Assembly: GCA_947493535.1 (NCBI GenBank)
Contig: CANLRK010000007.1
Coordinates: 62,001 to 126,000 of the forward strand
DNA length: 64,000 nt
DNA from: an uncultured Flavobacteriaceae bacterium
GTDB lineage: Bacteria; Bacteroidota; Bacteroidia; Flavobacteriales; Flavobacteriaceae
Direction of reading: 5' to 3'
The notes under the pieces were generated by a model. It did not search any database, was not told the DNA's origin, and was given only the letters and a program-made list of their open reading frames with translations. A program made the position numbers and the translations under genes. Every line of letters starts with the position of its first letter. Position 1 is the stretch's first letter. Below are positions 45,595 to 54,623 of the stretch, one piece after another.

Positions 45595-45664
45595 TAGAGT
45601 GTTTTAGATCCTACAGTAACTAGTGTTATACTACTCCTGTTGAATTATTTATTTATAAAAAAGC

Positions 45665-46537
45665 TTACTCTTCCAAATACCCAAATTTTCCGGTGTTGAA
45701 ATCTTCAAAGGCTTGTACTAACTCTTGTTGGTTGTTCATGACAAATGGTCCGTAAGCAGCAATTGGTTCTTGTATAGGTTCGCCACTTAATACCAATACT
45801 GTAGCGTCTTCTAAAGCATTGATTGTAAAGGTTTCACCAACATTATCAAAAAGCACTAAATGATCTTGCTTTACGGTATTTTTACTGTTGATGTTTACAT
45901 AACCTTGTATGGTTACTAAAGCCGTGTTGTAATTTGCAGGAAAACTTAACTGTGTCACAGCTCCTTTATTTAACTTAAGATTATATAGGTTTATGGGTGA
46001 AAATGTAGTTGCTGGCCCAATATTATCGTTATAATTCCCTGCTATAACTTCAACATGCCCAACATTATTTGGTAAAGCTACCTTTGTTAATTGCTTATGA
46101 GTAATAGCTTGGTATTTAGGTGGACTCATTTTATGTTTTGCTGGCAGGTTTACCCAAAGTTGCACCATTTGAAATTCGCCGCCTGTTTTACTCCATTCGG
46201 TTTCGTGAAATTCTTTGTGTAATACTCCTGAAGCTGCGGTCATCCATTGTACATCACCTTCGCCAATAATACCACCACCACCTGCACTATCGGCATGTTC
46301 TATTTTACCTTTATAGGCAATAGTTACGGTTTCGAAACCTCTATGTGGATGCACACCTACTCCTTTAGGTTTATCTGTTGGCGGAAAATTATAAGTTTCG
46401 TTATAGTCCATCATTATAAACGGATCCATGCGTTTCATACGAATGTTACTTGGGATAAAATTATGTACTCTAAATCCGTCACCTACAAAATGGGGTGTGC
46501 CCGGTTGTATTATTTTTTCTATATTTTTTGTTTTCAT
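45665..46537 (-). CDS. Pirin-family bicupin protein
   Basis: The 290-residue protein has the pirin signature with metal ligands in GVHPHRGFETVTIAYKGKIEHADSAGG (His-x-His about residues 62-66) and WMTAASGVLHKEFHE. A second cupin follows. Bacterial pirins act as quercetin-2,3-dioxygenase-like enzymes or as modulators of metabolism; which applies here is unclear. It follows an unknown 116-residue ORF by 1 bp, so both share a transcript. Confidence 0.93.
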   Translation of the reverse strand: MKTKNIEKIIQPGTPHFVGDGFRVHNFIPSNIRMKRMDPFIMMDYNETYNFPPTDKPKGVGVHPHRGFETVTIAYKGKIEHADSAGGGGIIGEGDVQWMTAASGVLHKEFHETEWSKTGGEFQMVQLWVNLPAKHKMSPPKYQAITHKQLTKVALPNNVGHVEVIAGNYNDNIGPATTFSPINLYNLKLNKGAVTQLSFPANYNTALVTIQGYVNINSKNTVKQDHLVLFDNVGETFTINALEDATVLVLSGEPIQEPIAAYGPFVMNNQQELVQAFEDFNTGKFGYLEE

Positions 46538-46538
46538 G

Positions 46539-46889
46539 TTATTGTGTTTTTATTAGTGCTTGTGCTAGCTGTAACTGTACCGAATTATCTACATAATTAT
46601 GCTTATTGTAGCGCCTTTTATTGATGAAATAAGCCTTATGGATCGTTTCTTTTAGCGCAATTTCCGTAGTAATTTCTAACTTGTTAATTTCAGGATAAAA
46701 TTTTTTAATAACAACATCTAACTTATTGATTTTTTGTGTGTTGAAGGGTTTTATTACTACTGCTACTTTATATCTATTTTGATGTAGCAATTCAATTGCT
46801 TTTTCTACAGTATTAGGGTTGGTTACTCTCCAGTTTAGCTTCGCTGTTATTCGTTGTTTACTGAGTACTAGTACATCAATGTGTTTCAT
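46539..46889 (-). CDS. Unrecognised 116-residue protein upstream of pirin
   Basis: I do not recognise this family. The protein has alternating strands and helices (HIDVLVLSK, YKVAVVIKP, LDVVIKKFYPEINKLEITTE) suggesting a small alpha/beta fold, and a basic C-terminal helix. There is no signal peptide or membrane segment. It sits 1 bp before the pirin gene and about 110 bp after the Crp-type regulator, all on the same strand. Confidence 0.65.
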   Translation of the reverse strand: MKHIDVLVLSKQRITAKLNWRVTNPNTVEKAIELLHQNRYKVAVVIKPFNTQKINKLDVVIKKFYPEINKLEITTEIALKETIHKAYFINKRRYNKHNYVDNSVQLQLAQALIKTQ

Positions 46890-46999
46890 GAGTTTGTTTC
46901 CTTTCTTTTTGTTATTGTAAAATTACAACAGTTTAAAAGGCTATGCATTGATCTATGGTAAGAACGAATACTTACTATTTATGAGTACATTGGACTTTT

Positions 47000-47599
47000 T
47001 TAGCTATTTGGCTTGAAGTTTTCTTTAGCCAGCGCTTTACGTACACGACTTAAACTTTCTGGGGTAATACCTAAGTATGAGGCTATCATCCATTGAGGTA
47101 CTCGCAACATGATGTCTGGATACATCCTTACAAAATCTAGGTAACGGCTTTTTGCCGAAGCTCCTAGTAATTGACTTATACGCTTGTAAAGTTGACGAAT
47201 ATGATTGTGAAGCAATTGCTCATTCTTTTTTCTAAAATCGGGGTTGATATTGGCTACCTGAGTTATAAAACTATCGTTTAATAGAATTACTTGGGTATTT
47301 TCAACAGCATCGATATAATAACTTGAAGGTTCTTGAAAATAGACACTTCCCCTATCGCTCACTATCCAGTTTTCAGTAGCAAACTGTAGTATATTTTCTT
47401 TTCCTTCCTCATTTAAGGCATACATGCGCAATAAGCCTTGTTCTACAAAAAAGAAGTGTGAGCAAACCTCTCCTTGCTTTAATAGATACTCCCCTTTTGC
47501 TATTTTCTTGGTTTTGATATGTGGTAGTACTTGTTGTAACTGGGCTGCTGAAAGTCCGCATTTGGTTGTTAAGTGTGTGGCGAAATTAGATAGTTTCAT
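47000..47599 (-). CDS. Crp/Fnr-family transcriptional regulator
   Basis: The 199-residue protein has an N-terminal cyclic-nucleotide-binding-like beta barrel (KGEYLLKQGEVCSHFFFVEQGLLRMY) and a C-terminal helix-turn-helix (WMIASYLGITPESLSRVRKAL). The barrel lacks a clear cAMP phosphate-binding Arg-Ser pair, as in many Bacteroidota members, so the signal is unknown. It lies 27 bp downstream of the membrane-bound winged-helix regulator gene. It precedes the unknown-pirin pair, which it may regulate. Confidence 0.9.
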   Translation of the reverse strand: MKLSNFATHLTTKCGLSAAQLQQVLPHIKTKKIAKGEYLLKQGEVCSHFFFVEQGLLRMYALNEEGKENILQFATENWIVSDRGSVYFQEPSSYYIDAVENTQVILLNDSFITQVANINPDFRKKNEQLLHNHIRQLYKRISQLLGASAKSRYLDFVRMYPDIMLRVPQWMIASYLGITPESLSRVRKALAKENFKPNS

Positions 47600-47626
47600 T
47601 ATAGTACTCCTTTATAGTATAGTAAA

Positions 47627-48505
47627 TTAACTAATTTCTAACTTATACCCAACTCCGTGAACATTGGTGAGCTTAATATTAGTATCTGCTTTTAATTTTT
47701 TACGCAATTTGGAGATGTACGTATCTAAGCTACGACCTACGATTACGCCTTGATCTTCCCAAACTTTTTTACTTAGCTCTTCGCGTTTAATTATTTGATT
47801 AGGTTTTTCAATAAAAATACTTAGTAGTTCACATTCTTTTTTTGATAAATAAATTTCTTCGGCTTGTTTTACTAATTTATTTTGCTCTGGGTAAAACTGA
47901 AAACTCCCTAAAACGGTATAGTTTGTAGTGTTATCACTTTTTGAAGTGTTTGTTATTGGTTGAAGCGTCTTCTTTTTTCTCCAACCACTTGCAAGCAGTA
48001 CTATCCCCAATACTAATAGGCTATAATACACTATTGTAGCGGTATTTGATTTCTGAGGTATAGTAAACATTGTTTCGATACGGTAGCAATTTTTAGGTAG
48101 CGTTCTTCCTTTACAAGGAACAATATTATTACCTGTTGTTTGTTGTACGGCATAGCTGTACACTACTTTTTGAGTATTGCATGCCAACACTTCTAACAAA
48201 TAATTATTGGGTAATTGGGCTTTTTTAAAGCTTGACTGTGCAAAGTGCACTAAACTGTCGGGGTGTATGGCTACAGGTGTTTTTAAAGTTAGTACAAATT
48301 GATTGGGTGCTTTTTCAGTTACGGGAAGTACCAGCGAATTAAAATCGTTTTGCGCTCGCAAAAGCTTATCGCCCACCTCGCGTAAGGCAAGTTTTGCCCA
48401 AGATGGTGAAAAGGCTTGCTTGGGTTGGTGTGTTAGTAATAGACTTAAAGCTAAAATGCTAGTTATGAGTCCGCTAATAATTTGTATGTTTCTTTGCTGC
48501 ATCAT
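47627..48505 (-). CDS. Membrane-bound winged-helix (OmpR-type DNA-binding) regulator
   Basis: The 292-residue protein has an N-terminal transmembrane segment (residues about 7-24) and a region of about 130 residues, presumably periplasmic, with a Cys pair. A second transmembrane helix follows (IVYYSLLVLGIVLLASGW, near 162). The C-terminal OmpR/PhoB-type winged helix is LSKKECELLSIFIEKPNQIIKREELSKKVW, RSLDTYISKLRKKL and NVHGVGYKLE. It would sense an envelope signal and act directly on DNA, as ToxR/CadC do, but with the DNA-binding domain at the C-terminus. A 16-codon extension to a GTG exists, but it overlaps a direct repeat; the ATG at 48505 is preferred. The Crp gene follows. Confidence 0.85.
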   Translation of the reverse strand: MMQQRNIQIISGLITSILALSLLLTHQPKQAFSPSWAKLALREVGDKLLRAQNDFNSLVLPVTEKAPNQFVLTLKTPVAIHPDSLVHFAQSSFKKAQLPNNYLLEVLACNTQKVVYSYAVQQTTGNNIVPCKGRTLPKNCYRIETMFTIPQKSNTATIVYYSLLVLGIVLLASGWRKKKTLQPITNTSKSDNTTNYTVLGSFQFYPEQNKLVKQAEEIYLSKKECELLSIFIEKPNQIIKREELSKKVWEDQGVIVGRSLDTYISKLRKKLKADTNIKLTNVHGVGYKLEIS

Positions 48506-48546
48506 ATCAAGTAAAGAACTAACAATTTCGGCAATTTTTACAGTAG

Positions 48547-48577
48547 TTGACACTTATTTTACATTTTTTTGACACTT
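48547..48577. promoter_or_regulatory. TTGACACTT direct repeat, probable site for the adjacent winged-helix regulator
   Basis: Two identical 9-mers TTGACACTT (48547-48555 and 48569-48577) are spaced exactly 22 bp apart in the divergent region between the membrane regulator and the secreted protein. OmpR-class domains bind direct repeats on one DNA face, so this is a good candidate operator. Confidence 0.5.
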
Positions 48578-48665
48578 CATGCAGGGATTGGCTGTAATTT
48601 TATGCTGTGCTTATTTCCGGAACAAGCTGCAAATTATTATTTATTCACTTTTACAATTTATTATT

Positions 48666-49190
48666 ATGTACACGCAACTTATTATACTTTTCGTTTTTTT
48701 ACTTACATCATCAACGAACGCTACTTTACCTAAAGCTAGCCTGAATGACTCTTTAACACATAGTTTTACAGAAAAACCTTATGTTATTGATTTTTCATTA
48801 ACACAACAATCTACTACGGGGTATACCTTGCATATTTCTGTAAGTTTAAAGGATGGTGCTCATTATATTTCGCCTAATTCACGCGGAACCTATAAAGGAA
48901 AGTTTCAGTTGTTTATTGCTGCAAAACAACACTTAGCAGTAGATAGGTTTTTGATTGAGCAACCAGCTTCGAAAGAGATTTATGATTCGTACCCTTTTGT
49001 GAATGGTTATGTAAATTGGGTTGCAGTAGATACTCAGTATAGCCAACATCTCAATGTGCTTAGTACTGCTGATTTTAACGTGTTTGGTTATGTTCAATTC
49101 ACTATAGAGCCGCGTTGTACCCTAGAAAAGATTCCATTTATTATAAAGCAACGTAATGGGAAATTGGTAGTAGAATTGGATGTTTGTTAG
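48666..49190 (+). CDS. Secreted protein of unknown function, divergent to the membrane regulator
   Basis: The 174-residue protein has a signal peptide (residues 1-19, LIILFVFLLTSSTNA) and a beta-rich domain (YTLHISVSLKDGAHYISPNSRGTYKGKFQLFI, DRFLIEQPASKEIYDSYPFVNGYVNWVAVDTQY). The later half has an FTIEPRCTLEKIPF segment, recalling N-terminal domains of thiol-disulfide interchange proteins. No family was assigned. The frame extends 29 codons upstream, but the ATG at 48666 gives a clean signal peptide. Divergence from the winged-helix regulator suggests it is a target. Its stop overlaps the stop of the opposite gene by 4 bp. Confidence 0.7.
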   Translation: MYTQLIILFVFLLTSSTNATLPKASLNDSLTHSFTEKPYVIDFSLTQQSTTGYTLHISVSLKDGAHYISPNSRGTYKGKFQLFIAAKQHLAVDRFLIEQPASKEIYDSYPFVNGYVNWVAVDTQYSQHLNVLSTADFNVFGYVQFTIEPRCTLEKIPFIIKQRNGKLVVELDVC

Positions 49191-49555
49191 TCCGTTACTA
49201 TATCGGTATCCCTAAAACAGCGCTCTTCGCCTAAATATTTAGGGTTACCGTACTCTTCACTCCAAAAACCGTCTAGAATATCTTTTGTTAAGCAATGGTA
49301 CACTACTACTCCTTTGTAGGTTTCATTGTCGTCACCTAGGTATTGAAAGTTGATGACAAGTATGTTATTTTTAAAGAAACCCAAACCTGTTTGCTCTTGG
49401 GTATTGTTAATTAACCATTTGGCCACTACTCTATTGTTTGCATCTAAACTTAATATTAGTGTTCCTTTATAAGTCACTTCAGTATCAGCTTGGTTTTTAC
49501 CAATGACGTTATATGTACCTGGGAGGTCTTGTAGATTTACGTTGTATTGAGGCAT
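49187..49555 (-). CDS. Small beta-barrel-like protein of unknown function
   Basis: The 122-residue cytoplasmic protein has repeated strand-like segments (TYNVIGKNQAD, YKGTLILSLDANNRVVAKWLI, GLGFFKNNILVINFQYLG, YKGVVVYHCLTKDILDGFW), typical of a small lipocalin-like barrel. No signal peptide is present. It lies 5 bp downstream of the SIMPL-domain gene and is likely co-transcribed with it. Function is unknown. Confidence 0.7.
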   Translation of the reverse strand: MPQYNVNLQDLPGTYNVIGKNQADTEVTYKGTLILSLDANNRVVAKWLINNTQEQTGLGFFKNNILVINFQYLGDDNETYKGVVVYHCLTKDILDGFWSEEYGNPKYLGEERCFRDTDIVTD

Positions 49556-49560
49556 ATTAA

Positions 49561-50292
49561 TTAATCAGCCTTATAAACTAATTTCATGGTAATAGAAGCT
49601 GTTTTTTCTCGGGCACTGGTATTAAAAGTTCCACCCCAGGAATAACTTTCTTTAGAGTTTTGCCCAGTGATTTGAAAGATTCCCATTTTTGCTGAGACTA
49701 ACTCACCAAGTTTTCCACCAGAGAATTCAGCTATTTTTTCGGCTCTTAGTCGTGCATCTTTAGTAGCTTTAGAAATCATTTCAATTTTTAAATCGGCTAA
49801 TTTGGTATAGTAATAACGGGGTGCTTCTGAATACAGTTGTACACCTTGGTTGAGTAGTTCGGTAATTTCTCTTGATACACGTTCTATTTTATCAACCTCT
49901 TTAGCTTCTATCTGTACTGATTGTTGTAGCTCATAACCTTCAAACTCTTCGCCCATATAATCGCCATTAGCAGAGTACTTTCGTTTGTTTTTTTTATTGG
50001 TTTTTACTGCAGAAAAAATAAGTTGATTGGCAGGGATTCCTTTTTCTAACAAGTATGTTGTAATGGTTTTCTTATTACTTTCTAGAGTAATGTATGCTTG
50101 TTTTAAATTAACATTAGTAGCACCAAACTTCGCTTCCCATACAATTAAATCGGAACTGAAATCGGTTTTTCCTAAACCTGTAACGCGTATTTCTCCGTCG
50201 GGTTTAGCTCTGTCAGTATAGGCTTTTCCTAAAAATATAGCTGCTAGAATAATGGCTATTCCGAATATGATGGCACTACCGAATTTTTTCAT
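49561..50292 (-). CDS. SIMPL-domain (DUF541) protein
   Basis: The 243-residue protein has an N-terminal membrane anchor (FGSAIIFGIAIILAAIFLGKAY). A SIMPL domain follows (RVTGLGKTDFSSDLIVWEAKFGATNVNLKQAY, ISKATKDARLRAEKIAEFSGGKLG). Such proteins are periplasmic and linked to stress tolerance in other bacteria; the biochemical role is unknown. The frame runs 27 codons upstream of the chosen ATG at 50292, but the anchor starts there. It is the first gene of a pair with the small barrel protein. Confidence 0.88.
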   Translation of the reverse strand: MKKFGSAIIFGIAIILAAIFLGKAYTDRAKPDGEIRVTGLGKTDFSSDLIVWEAKFGATNVNLKQAYITLESNKKTITTYLLEKGIPANQLIFSAVKTNKKNKRKYSANGDYMGEEFEGYELQQSVQIEAKEVDKIERVSREITELLNQGVQLYSEAPRYYYTKLADLKIEMISKATKDARLRAEKIAEFSGGKLGELVSAKMGIFQITGQNSKESYSWGGTFNTSAREKTASITMKLVYKAD

Positions 50293-50481
50293 GAGTTGTG
50301 AAGTGTTTAAGTTTGACTTAAAGATACATATTTTACTGCTAAATAATATTTTGTTTATTTTAAAAAATAGCATAATGAGTAACTATGCTTTATCCCTCAT
50401 GTTATTCAAGTTTTTAGGCCATTGCTTATGTTTACGACATTTATTTGTTAGTAATCTTTTCTAAACTTTTATGCTATAAAG

Positions 50482-50940
50482 TTAATTCATAAAAAAGATA
50501 TAAGCATTTAATGATGTAGCAAGTAGTAACCATAAAAAATATGGTAGTAGGAGAAATGATTTTTTTTGTAGTGTTGTTTTATAGTTAATTAACATATACC
50601 CTATTAATAGAGAAAGCAGGCTAATAATGATTAGCGCCATAAAAATTTGATGTTTACAGAAAAACACTGGGCTCCATGCAACATTTAATATCCATTGCAG
50701 TATATAGCTTCCTAATACTTGAGCTTTGTTAGCTGCTGCTTGCCATAAATATCCCATATATACCGAAAAACAACTCATAATAATTGTCCACGCGAAACCA
50801 AATACCCACCCTGGTGGTGACCAAGGGGCTTTGTTGAGTGTTAAGTACCAATTTGAATTTACTTCAGTGCTCGTGTACATACTTCCTATGGCAAGTGCTG
50901 CAAAATTCAGTATTAAAAAAACAATGATTCGAAATTTCAT
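50482..50940 (-). CDS. tspO: TspO/MBR family membrane protein
   Basis: The 152-residue protein has five predicted transmembrane helices and the TspO motifs WYLTLNKAPWSPPGWVFGFAWTI and AWSPVFFCKHQIFMALI. TspO proteins bind porphyrins and cholesterol-like ligands and influence tetrapyrrole or stress responses. Length is normal. It follows the SRPBCC gene by 20 bp on the same strand. Confidence 0.93.
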   Translation of the reverse strand: MKFRIIVFLILNFAALAIGSMYTSTEVNSNWYLTLNKAPWSPPGWVFGFAWTIIMSCFSVYMGYLWQAAANKAQVLGSYILQWILNVAWSPVFFCKHQIFMALIIISLLSLLIGYMLINYKTTLQKKSFLLLPYFLWLLLATSLNAYIFFMN

Positions 50941-50960
50941 CTGTTTGATGGATTTAAGTT

Positions 50961-51464
50961 TTAATCTAGTTGTAAGCTATTATTTTTATTACGTAAATCT
51001 AGCCCACCTAAAAGTACGGATTTTAAATTGAGTAAATAAAAGGTCCATCCTGTTTTGCAACCTACATGAAAATTCATTTTTGCAGTTTCATCCAGAGGAA
51101 TATTTTCTTGATGTAATTGTAAAATAGTTTCTTCATTTTGTAGGTCAACTTTCACGCTTACAACTCCTGCCTTTCCAAAAGTAAATCGAATTAGTTCATT
51201 CGTTTTAGGTGGTAGTATTTTTCCGTGTTCAGCAACATCATCTGGCCATCCATGCCAACACCATTTATAGGTGTCCCCTATTTGTATGTGGTCGTTAGGT
51301 TGACGAACTTTTCCTTCTGCATTGGTAAATTTTGCAATTCGTAAAAACCATGTTTCTAGCATTGCTTGAGTAGCCCACGCTTCACGAATTTTATTTACTG
51401 CTATTGGTATTGGTAATTGAACGGTAAAGTTACTCCAATCAGGAGGTGTATTGTTATTGCTCAT
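50961..51464 (-). CDS. SRPBCC/AHSA1-like protein
   Basis: The 167-residue protein has the START/Bet v 1-like pattern of activator-of-Hsp90-homology proteins: an N-terminal VNKIREAWATQAMLETWFL, central KWCWHGWPDDVAEHGKIL and RFTFGKAGVVSVKVDLQ, and a final helix GCKTGWTFYLLNLKSVLLGG. Members are hydrophobic-ligand binding proteins of unknown specificity. It lies 30 bp downstream of the esterase gene and upstream of tspO. Confidence 0.87.
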   Translation of the reverse strand: MSNNNTPPDWSNFTVQLPIPIAVNKIREAWATQAMLETWFLRIAKFTNAEGKVRQPNDHIQIGDTYKWCWHGWPDDVAEHGKILPPKTNELIRFTFGKAGVVSVKVDLQNEETILQLHQENIPLDETAKMNFHVGCKTGWTFYLLNLKSVLLGGLDLRNKNNSLQLD

Positions 51465-51494
51465 ATATGGTTTGTTTTATTGCGTTAATATATT

Positions 51495-52544
51495 TTATTC
51501 AAATTCAAGAAAAGTATCGAAAAAAGGCAGCATATCATTTAAGGCTCGCCCATCATCTGTCCACAGTTTATTTCCATGAGTACCTATATATTCTTCAGCG
51601 TAATGGTTTATACCTAAATCCTCAAACTTTTGGCTCAAGGCTCTACATCCCATTAAAACAAATCCAAATTGGTCGTTTCTTCCCCAATCTAATTTAATCG
51701 CATTTAATTTTTTTAGATTATCAACATATTCATCAGCCATATTGTGCAGAAAATGTTTATTCCATAAACTGATGGTTTTTGAATTAATTATTAAACTATC
51801 AGATTTATAGTGGAATGGTAAGTCTGCGTAAAAAGGTGGTTTATTTTGATTTGGAGAAAATGCTCGTCCCATTGCTATTATTGCATTTTCTAAAAAAAAA
51901 TCAAAATTGTTAACTAATTTTTCTCTTGAGTTAATACTTTGTAGATTTTTATACGCATTACTATTAGCCCCAAGTTCTTTATATAAACTTAAGCAACCAG
52001 AAAATGAATACACATTAGCGAATATGTCAGGAAACATCATTCCTAATTTTACCGCCCCATAACCTCCCATTGAAAACCCTGTAATTCCTCTGCTTTCTTT
52101 TTTTTTAATTGTTCTATAATTCTCATCAATATAATTAACCAAATCTTTTGCTGTGAAGTGATTCCAGTTTCCAGTTAACGACGAATTAGTATGAAAACTA
52201 CCACGATATAACGTATGATGATTTGGTATTACAACTATTACAGGTTTTATTTTACCTGTTGCTATGGCTTTATCTAATAATTTATCAAATTTGAGCACCT
52301 CTATTTGTTTTTTGTCACTACCGGAAAATCCATGTAAATAGTAAATAACTGGGTAATTACTAGTTGCTTTATTGTAAGCAGGAGGAAGATATATATGAAT
52401 GCTTCTAGTTGGGTTTTCACCAGCGTTATTTTCTAAACTTTTAGAATACAAACTATCCGTTATAATACTCCCCTTTGGATATTGCGCTATAACGGTAGTT
52501 ATACTTATAAAAAACAACGTAACAAATAATATTATACCTTTCAT
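51495..52544 (-). CDS. Secreted alpha/beta-hydrolase esterase (esterase D/PF00756 type)
   Basis: The 349-residue protein has a signal peptide (residues 1-20, FFISITTVIAQ). A putative-esterase domain follows with YPVIYYLHGFSGSDKK, the nucleophile motif GFSMGGYGAVKLG and a late His in YIGTHGNKLW. It resembles tributyrin/S-formylglutathione-type esterases or feruloyl esterases. The open frame begins at a TTG five codons earlier, but the ATG at 52544 starts the signal peptide. No sorting domain is present, so a periplasmic or outer-membrane location is likely. Substrate unknown. Confidence 0.87.
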   Translation of the reverse strand: MKGIILFVTLFFISITTVIAQYPKGSIITDSLYSKSLENNAGENPTRSIHIYLPPAYNKATSNYPVIYYLHGFSGSDKKQIEVLKFDKLLDKAIATGKIKPVIVVIPNHHTLYRGSFHTNSSLTGNWNHFTAKDLVNYIDENYRTIKKKESRGITGFSMGGYGAVKLGMMFPDIFANVYSFSGCLSLYKELGANSNAYKNLQSINSREKLVNNFDFFLENAIIAMGRAFSPNQNKPPFYADLPFHYKSDSLIINSKTISLWNKHFLHNMADEYVDNLKKLNAIKLDWGRNDQFGFVLMGCRALSQKFEDLGINHYAEEYIGTHGNKLWTDDGRALNDMLPFFDTFLEFE

Positions 52545-52660
52545 GCAACTAACTATCAATATCTATTAAAGATACTGAATATTATTCATGTACTAGTATT
52601 CTGAAAACACAAACGTTAATAAACCGTTTTGTTTTTTGTTTTTTTGACTTCGTGTAATAG

Positions 52661-53053
52661 TTATTCTTTTGGATTATGGTTTGAAATCACAAGAGGTTTA
52701 AAGCCACCGTAAACCATTCTGCTAGCATCAAAAATATTTTTCTTAGTGCTTACTAATGGCGCTACTAATGCCTCCATTCTTGGGTCATTTGGGACTTTTT
52801 GATTGGCTATATCTCGTACTTTTTTTGAAGGAAAAATCACCCATCCAAATACCACGCTTTCATTTTCTTTTACAGCTATAGTTTCTAAAAAAGACTTGGT
52901 TCCTTCCAGATACATATCGTCACCAACATATTCTACATATGCTAGTGCTCCATAGGACTTCCATATTTCGGCAACTTGTATTGCTATTTTTTTATAGTCT
53001 TCCAAATAGATTGAAGGTATTGGAAAAACAAAGCCATCTATATAAGTGTTCAT
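52661..53053 (-). CDS. DUF1428 protein
   Basis: The 130-residue protein matches DUF1428 (YIDGFVFPIPSIYLEDYKKIA, YGALAYVEYVGDD, ESVVFGWVIFPSKKVRD, DPRMEAL, ASRMVYGGFKPLV). The fold is a dimeric alpha-beta barrel; the function is unknown. It follows the uridine-kinase-like gene by 22 bp. Confidence 0.93.
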   Translation of the reverse strand: MNTYIDGFVFPIPSIYLEDYKKIAIQVAEIWKSYGALAYVEYVGDDMYLEGTKSFLETIAVKENESVVFGWVIFPSKKVRDIANQKVPNDPRMEALVAPLVSTKKNIFDASRMVYGGFKPLVISNHNPKE

Positions 53054-53075
53054 AATGATACGGGATATTATTGTA

Positions 53076-53741
53076 TTATATTTTAATTACTTTTAACTGG
53101 TGAAAGTCTGAATTATCAATAATGATATCAGCTAATTGTTCTGGATTATTTTCTTGCTGATACAATTGTGACGCTTTATGGTACCTATTTATAAACTTTG
53201 CTTTTGTTGCTTCTGTCCCACCAAGTGCTGCTTGGTCTCTCTCTACCCCTCTATCCATTGCCACAGCAAAACTTGTTTTTAAATAAATTTTTAAATCCCA
53301 ATACTCTCTGTAGTTAGGTTTAAACAAATAAGCGCCATCAGTAATTAAAACAGTTTCATTAGGTATTTCTATTGGCTTTACTGATAGGTATTCATCAGTT
53401 TCTAAATTGTGTGTTGCTTCGGTAATAGTAGGAATTTCAGCTTGTGATGCTATTAATACTTTTTCAACAAATGCCAATTCATCATACGAATCTTCATAAT
53501 AGCCCTTAGCAGAGTTTTGACCTTGACGGTATCTTATTTTTTTATTAAAGTGAAATCCATCAATAGATACTTGAAGTGCATTTATGTTTTCAGAATTCAG
53601 ATATTCCGTTAGTTTTCCTGCAAAAACTGTTTTTCCAGTACCTTCAATACCATTTATAGCTACTCTAATTGGTTTTGTATTTTGCTCTCTTAGTGTACAG
53701 AGTCTTTTTTTTATCAGTTCAAATATTTCTTTTTCAGTCAT
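53076..53741 (-). CDS. Uridine-kinase-like P-loop NTPase
   Basis: The 221-residue protein resembles uridine/cytidine kinase and phosphoribulokinase-type P-loop kinases: Walker A NGIEGTGKT (about residues 29-37), the SIDGFHFNKKIRYRQG motif, YYEDSYD, and a TDGAYLF segment. The substrate is probably a nucleoside or small sugar alcohol, not determined. A 91-bp decayed copy of its first 30 codons lies about 1.2 kb upstream at 54856-54946, on the same strand. Confidence 0.85.
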   Translation of the reverse strand: MTEKEIFELIKKRLCTLREQNTKPIRVAINGIEGTGKTVFAGKLTEYLNSENINALQVSIDGFHFNKKIRYRQGQNSAKGYYEDSYDELAFVEKVLIASQAEIPTITEATHNLETDEYLSVKPIEIPNETVLITDGAYLFKPNYREYWDLKIYLKTSFAVAMDRGVERDQAALGGTEATKAKFINRYHKASQLYQQENNPEQLADIIIDNSDFHQLKVIKI

Positions 53742-53891
53742 TTGATATAAATCTTTAACAATACTTACAACTTAAAAATAGCTCTTATATTGCTTTTAGA
53801 AAAAATATATCTGTGGTTAGTTGACATTAATTACAGGATTAACTTCTGTACATGCTATTTTATAAAACAGTATATCAATTAGTTACAACTC

Positions 53892-54623
53892 TTAGTTTTT
53901 ATGTAGGTATTCGTCAATCATTTCTATTAATTCTTCTGCTTTTGACAATTGCTTTTTTACAAAATATTCATTGACCTTTAAACCATATCTGGCTGATTTA
54001 ATTTTATTATAGTAATTATGTAAATATCGGTCGTTGGTTTCAATAAATGTAGCAGTTACTGTAAAAGGAGAATTCAATGAGTTTTGAGTTGCTTTTAGAC
54101 TATCTACTTTAAATTCGCTTATTAATTTTCCACCTGCATCCCACATATTCTGATACTTCTTATCGGTGCCTTTTGCTTCAAATAGTAGGTCGTCCATTTG
54201 ATAGTAATAACTTTGAATACTATCTATCAATTCTTGATTTTCAATAAATCTAAATCCAATATTTTTAATTTGATTATAGGCCGTTGTTGTAGGGTAAAAA
54301 TCACCATATGAGTTGTAAGCGTTTTGTATGGTTTCAAAACGTGTGTACTCATTGTTCATAATTTCAGAAAAATTATTGATAATACGGTCAAAATTAGGTA
54401 GCCGTTCTTCTTTATAGTCTTTCAAAGTTATATTTGCATTACGCATGTCTTTTTTAAGATCTACAATTAACAATTCAAGGTATTCATCGGCTATTTTTTT
54501 ATTTTGTCTTTTTTCTCTATAATTTTCAGCTACAAAACCCAAAAAAACTGCTAAGAATAGCATTAAAAAATCAAAAAAATACTTCGTTATTTTACTCGAC
54601 CGTTTTAAAAATTTAAGTTTCAT
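53892..54623 (-). CDS. DUF6090-like membrane-anchored protein
   Basis: The 243-residue protein has one N-terminal transmembrane helix (FFDFLMLFLAVFLGFVAENY, residues about 16-35). A mostly helical, charged domain follows (EYLELLIVDLKKDMRNANITLKDYKE, ending in SKAEELIEMIDEYL) and probably forms coiled coils. It matches the DUF6090-type proteins of Bacteroidota in the N-terminal pattern FLGFVAENYREK. Function unknown. It lies between the uridine-kinase-like gene and the decayed copy of that gene's 5' end. Confidence 0.78.
   Translation of the reverse strand: MKLKFLKRSSKITKYFFDFLMLFLAVFLGFVAENYREKRQNKKIADEYLELLIVDLKKDMRNANITLKDYKEERLPNFDRIINNFSEIMNNEYTRFETIQNAYNSYGDFYPTTTAYNQIKNIGFRFIENQELIDSIQSYYYQMDDLLFEAKGTDKKYQNMWDAGGKLISEFKVDSLKATQNSLNSPFTVTATFIETNDRYLHNYYNKIKSARYGLKVNEYFVKKQLSKAEELIEMIDEYLHKN

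Noticed and set aside
50383-50464. Short hydrophobic frame between the SIMPL and tspO genes
   Set aside because: A 29-residue frame with no conserved motif is expected by chance in T-rich DNA.
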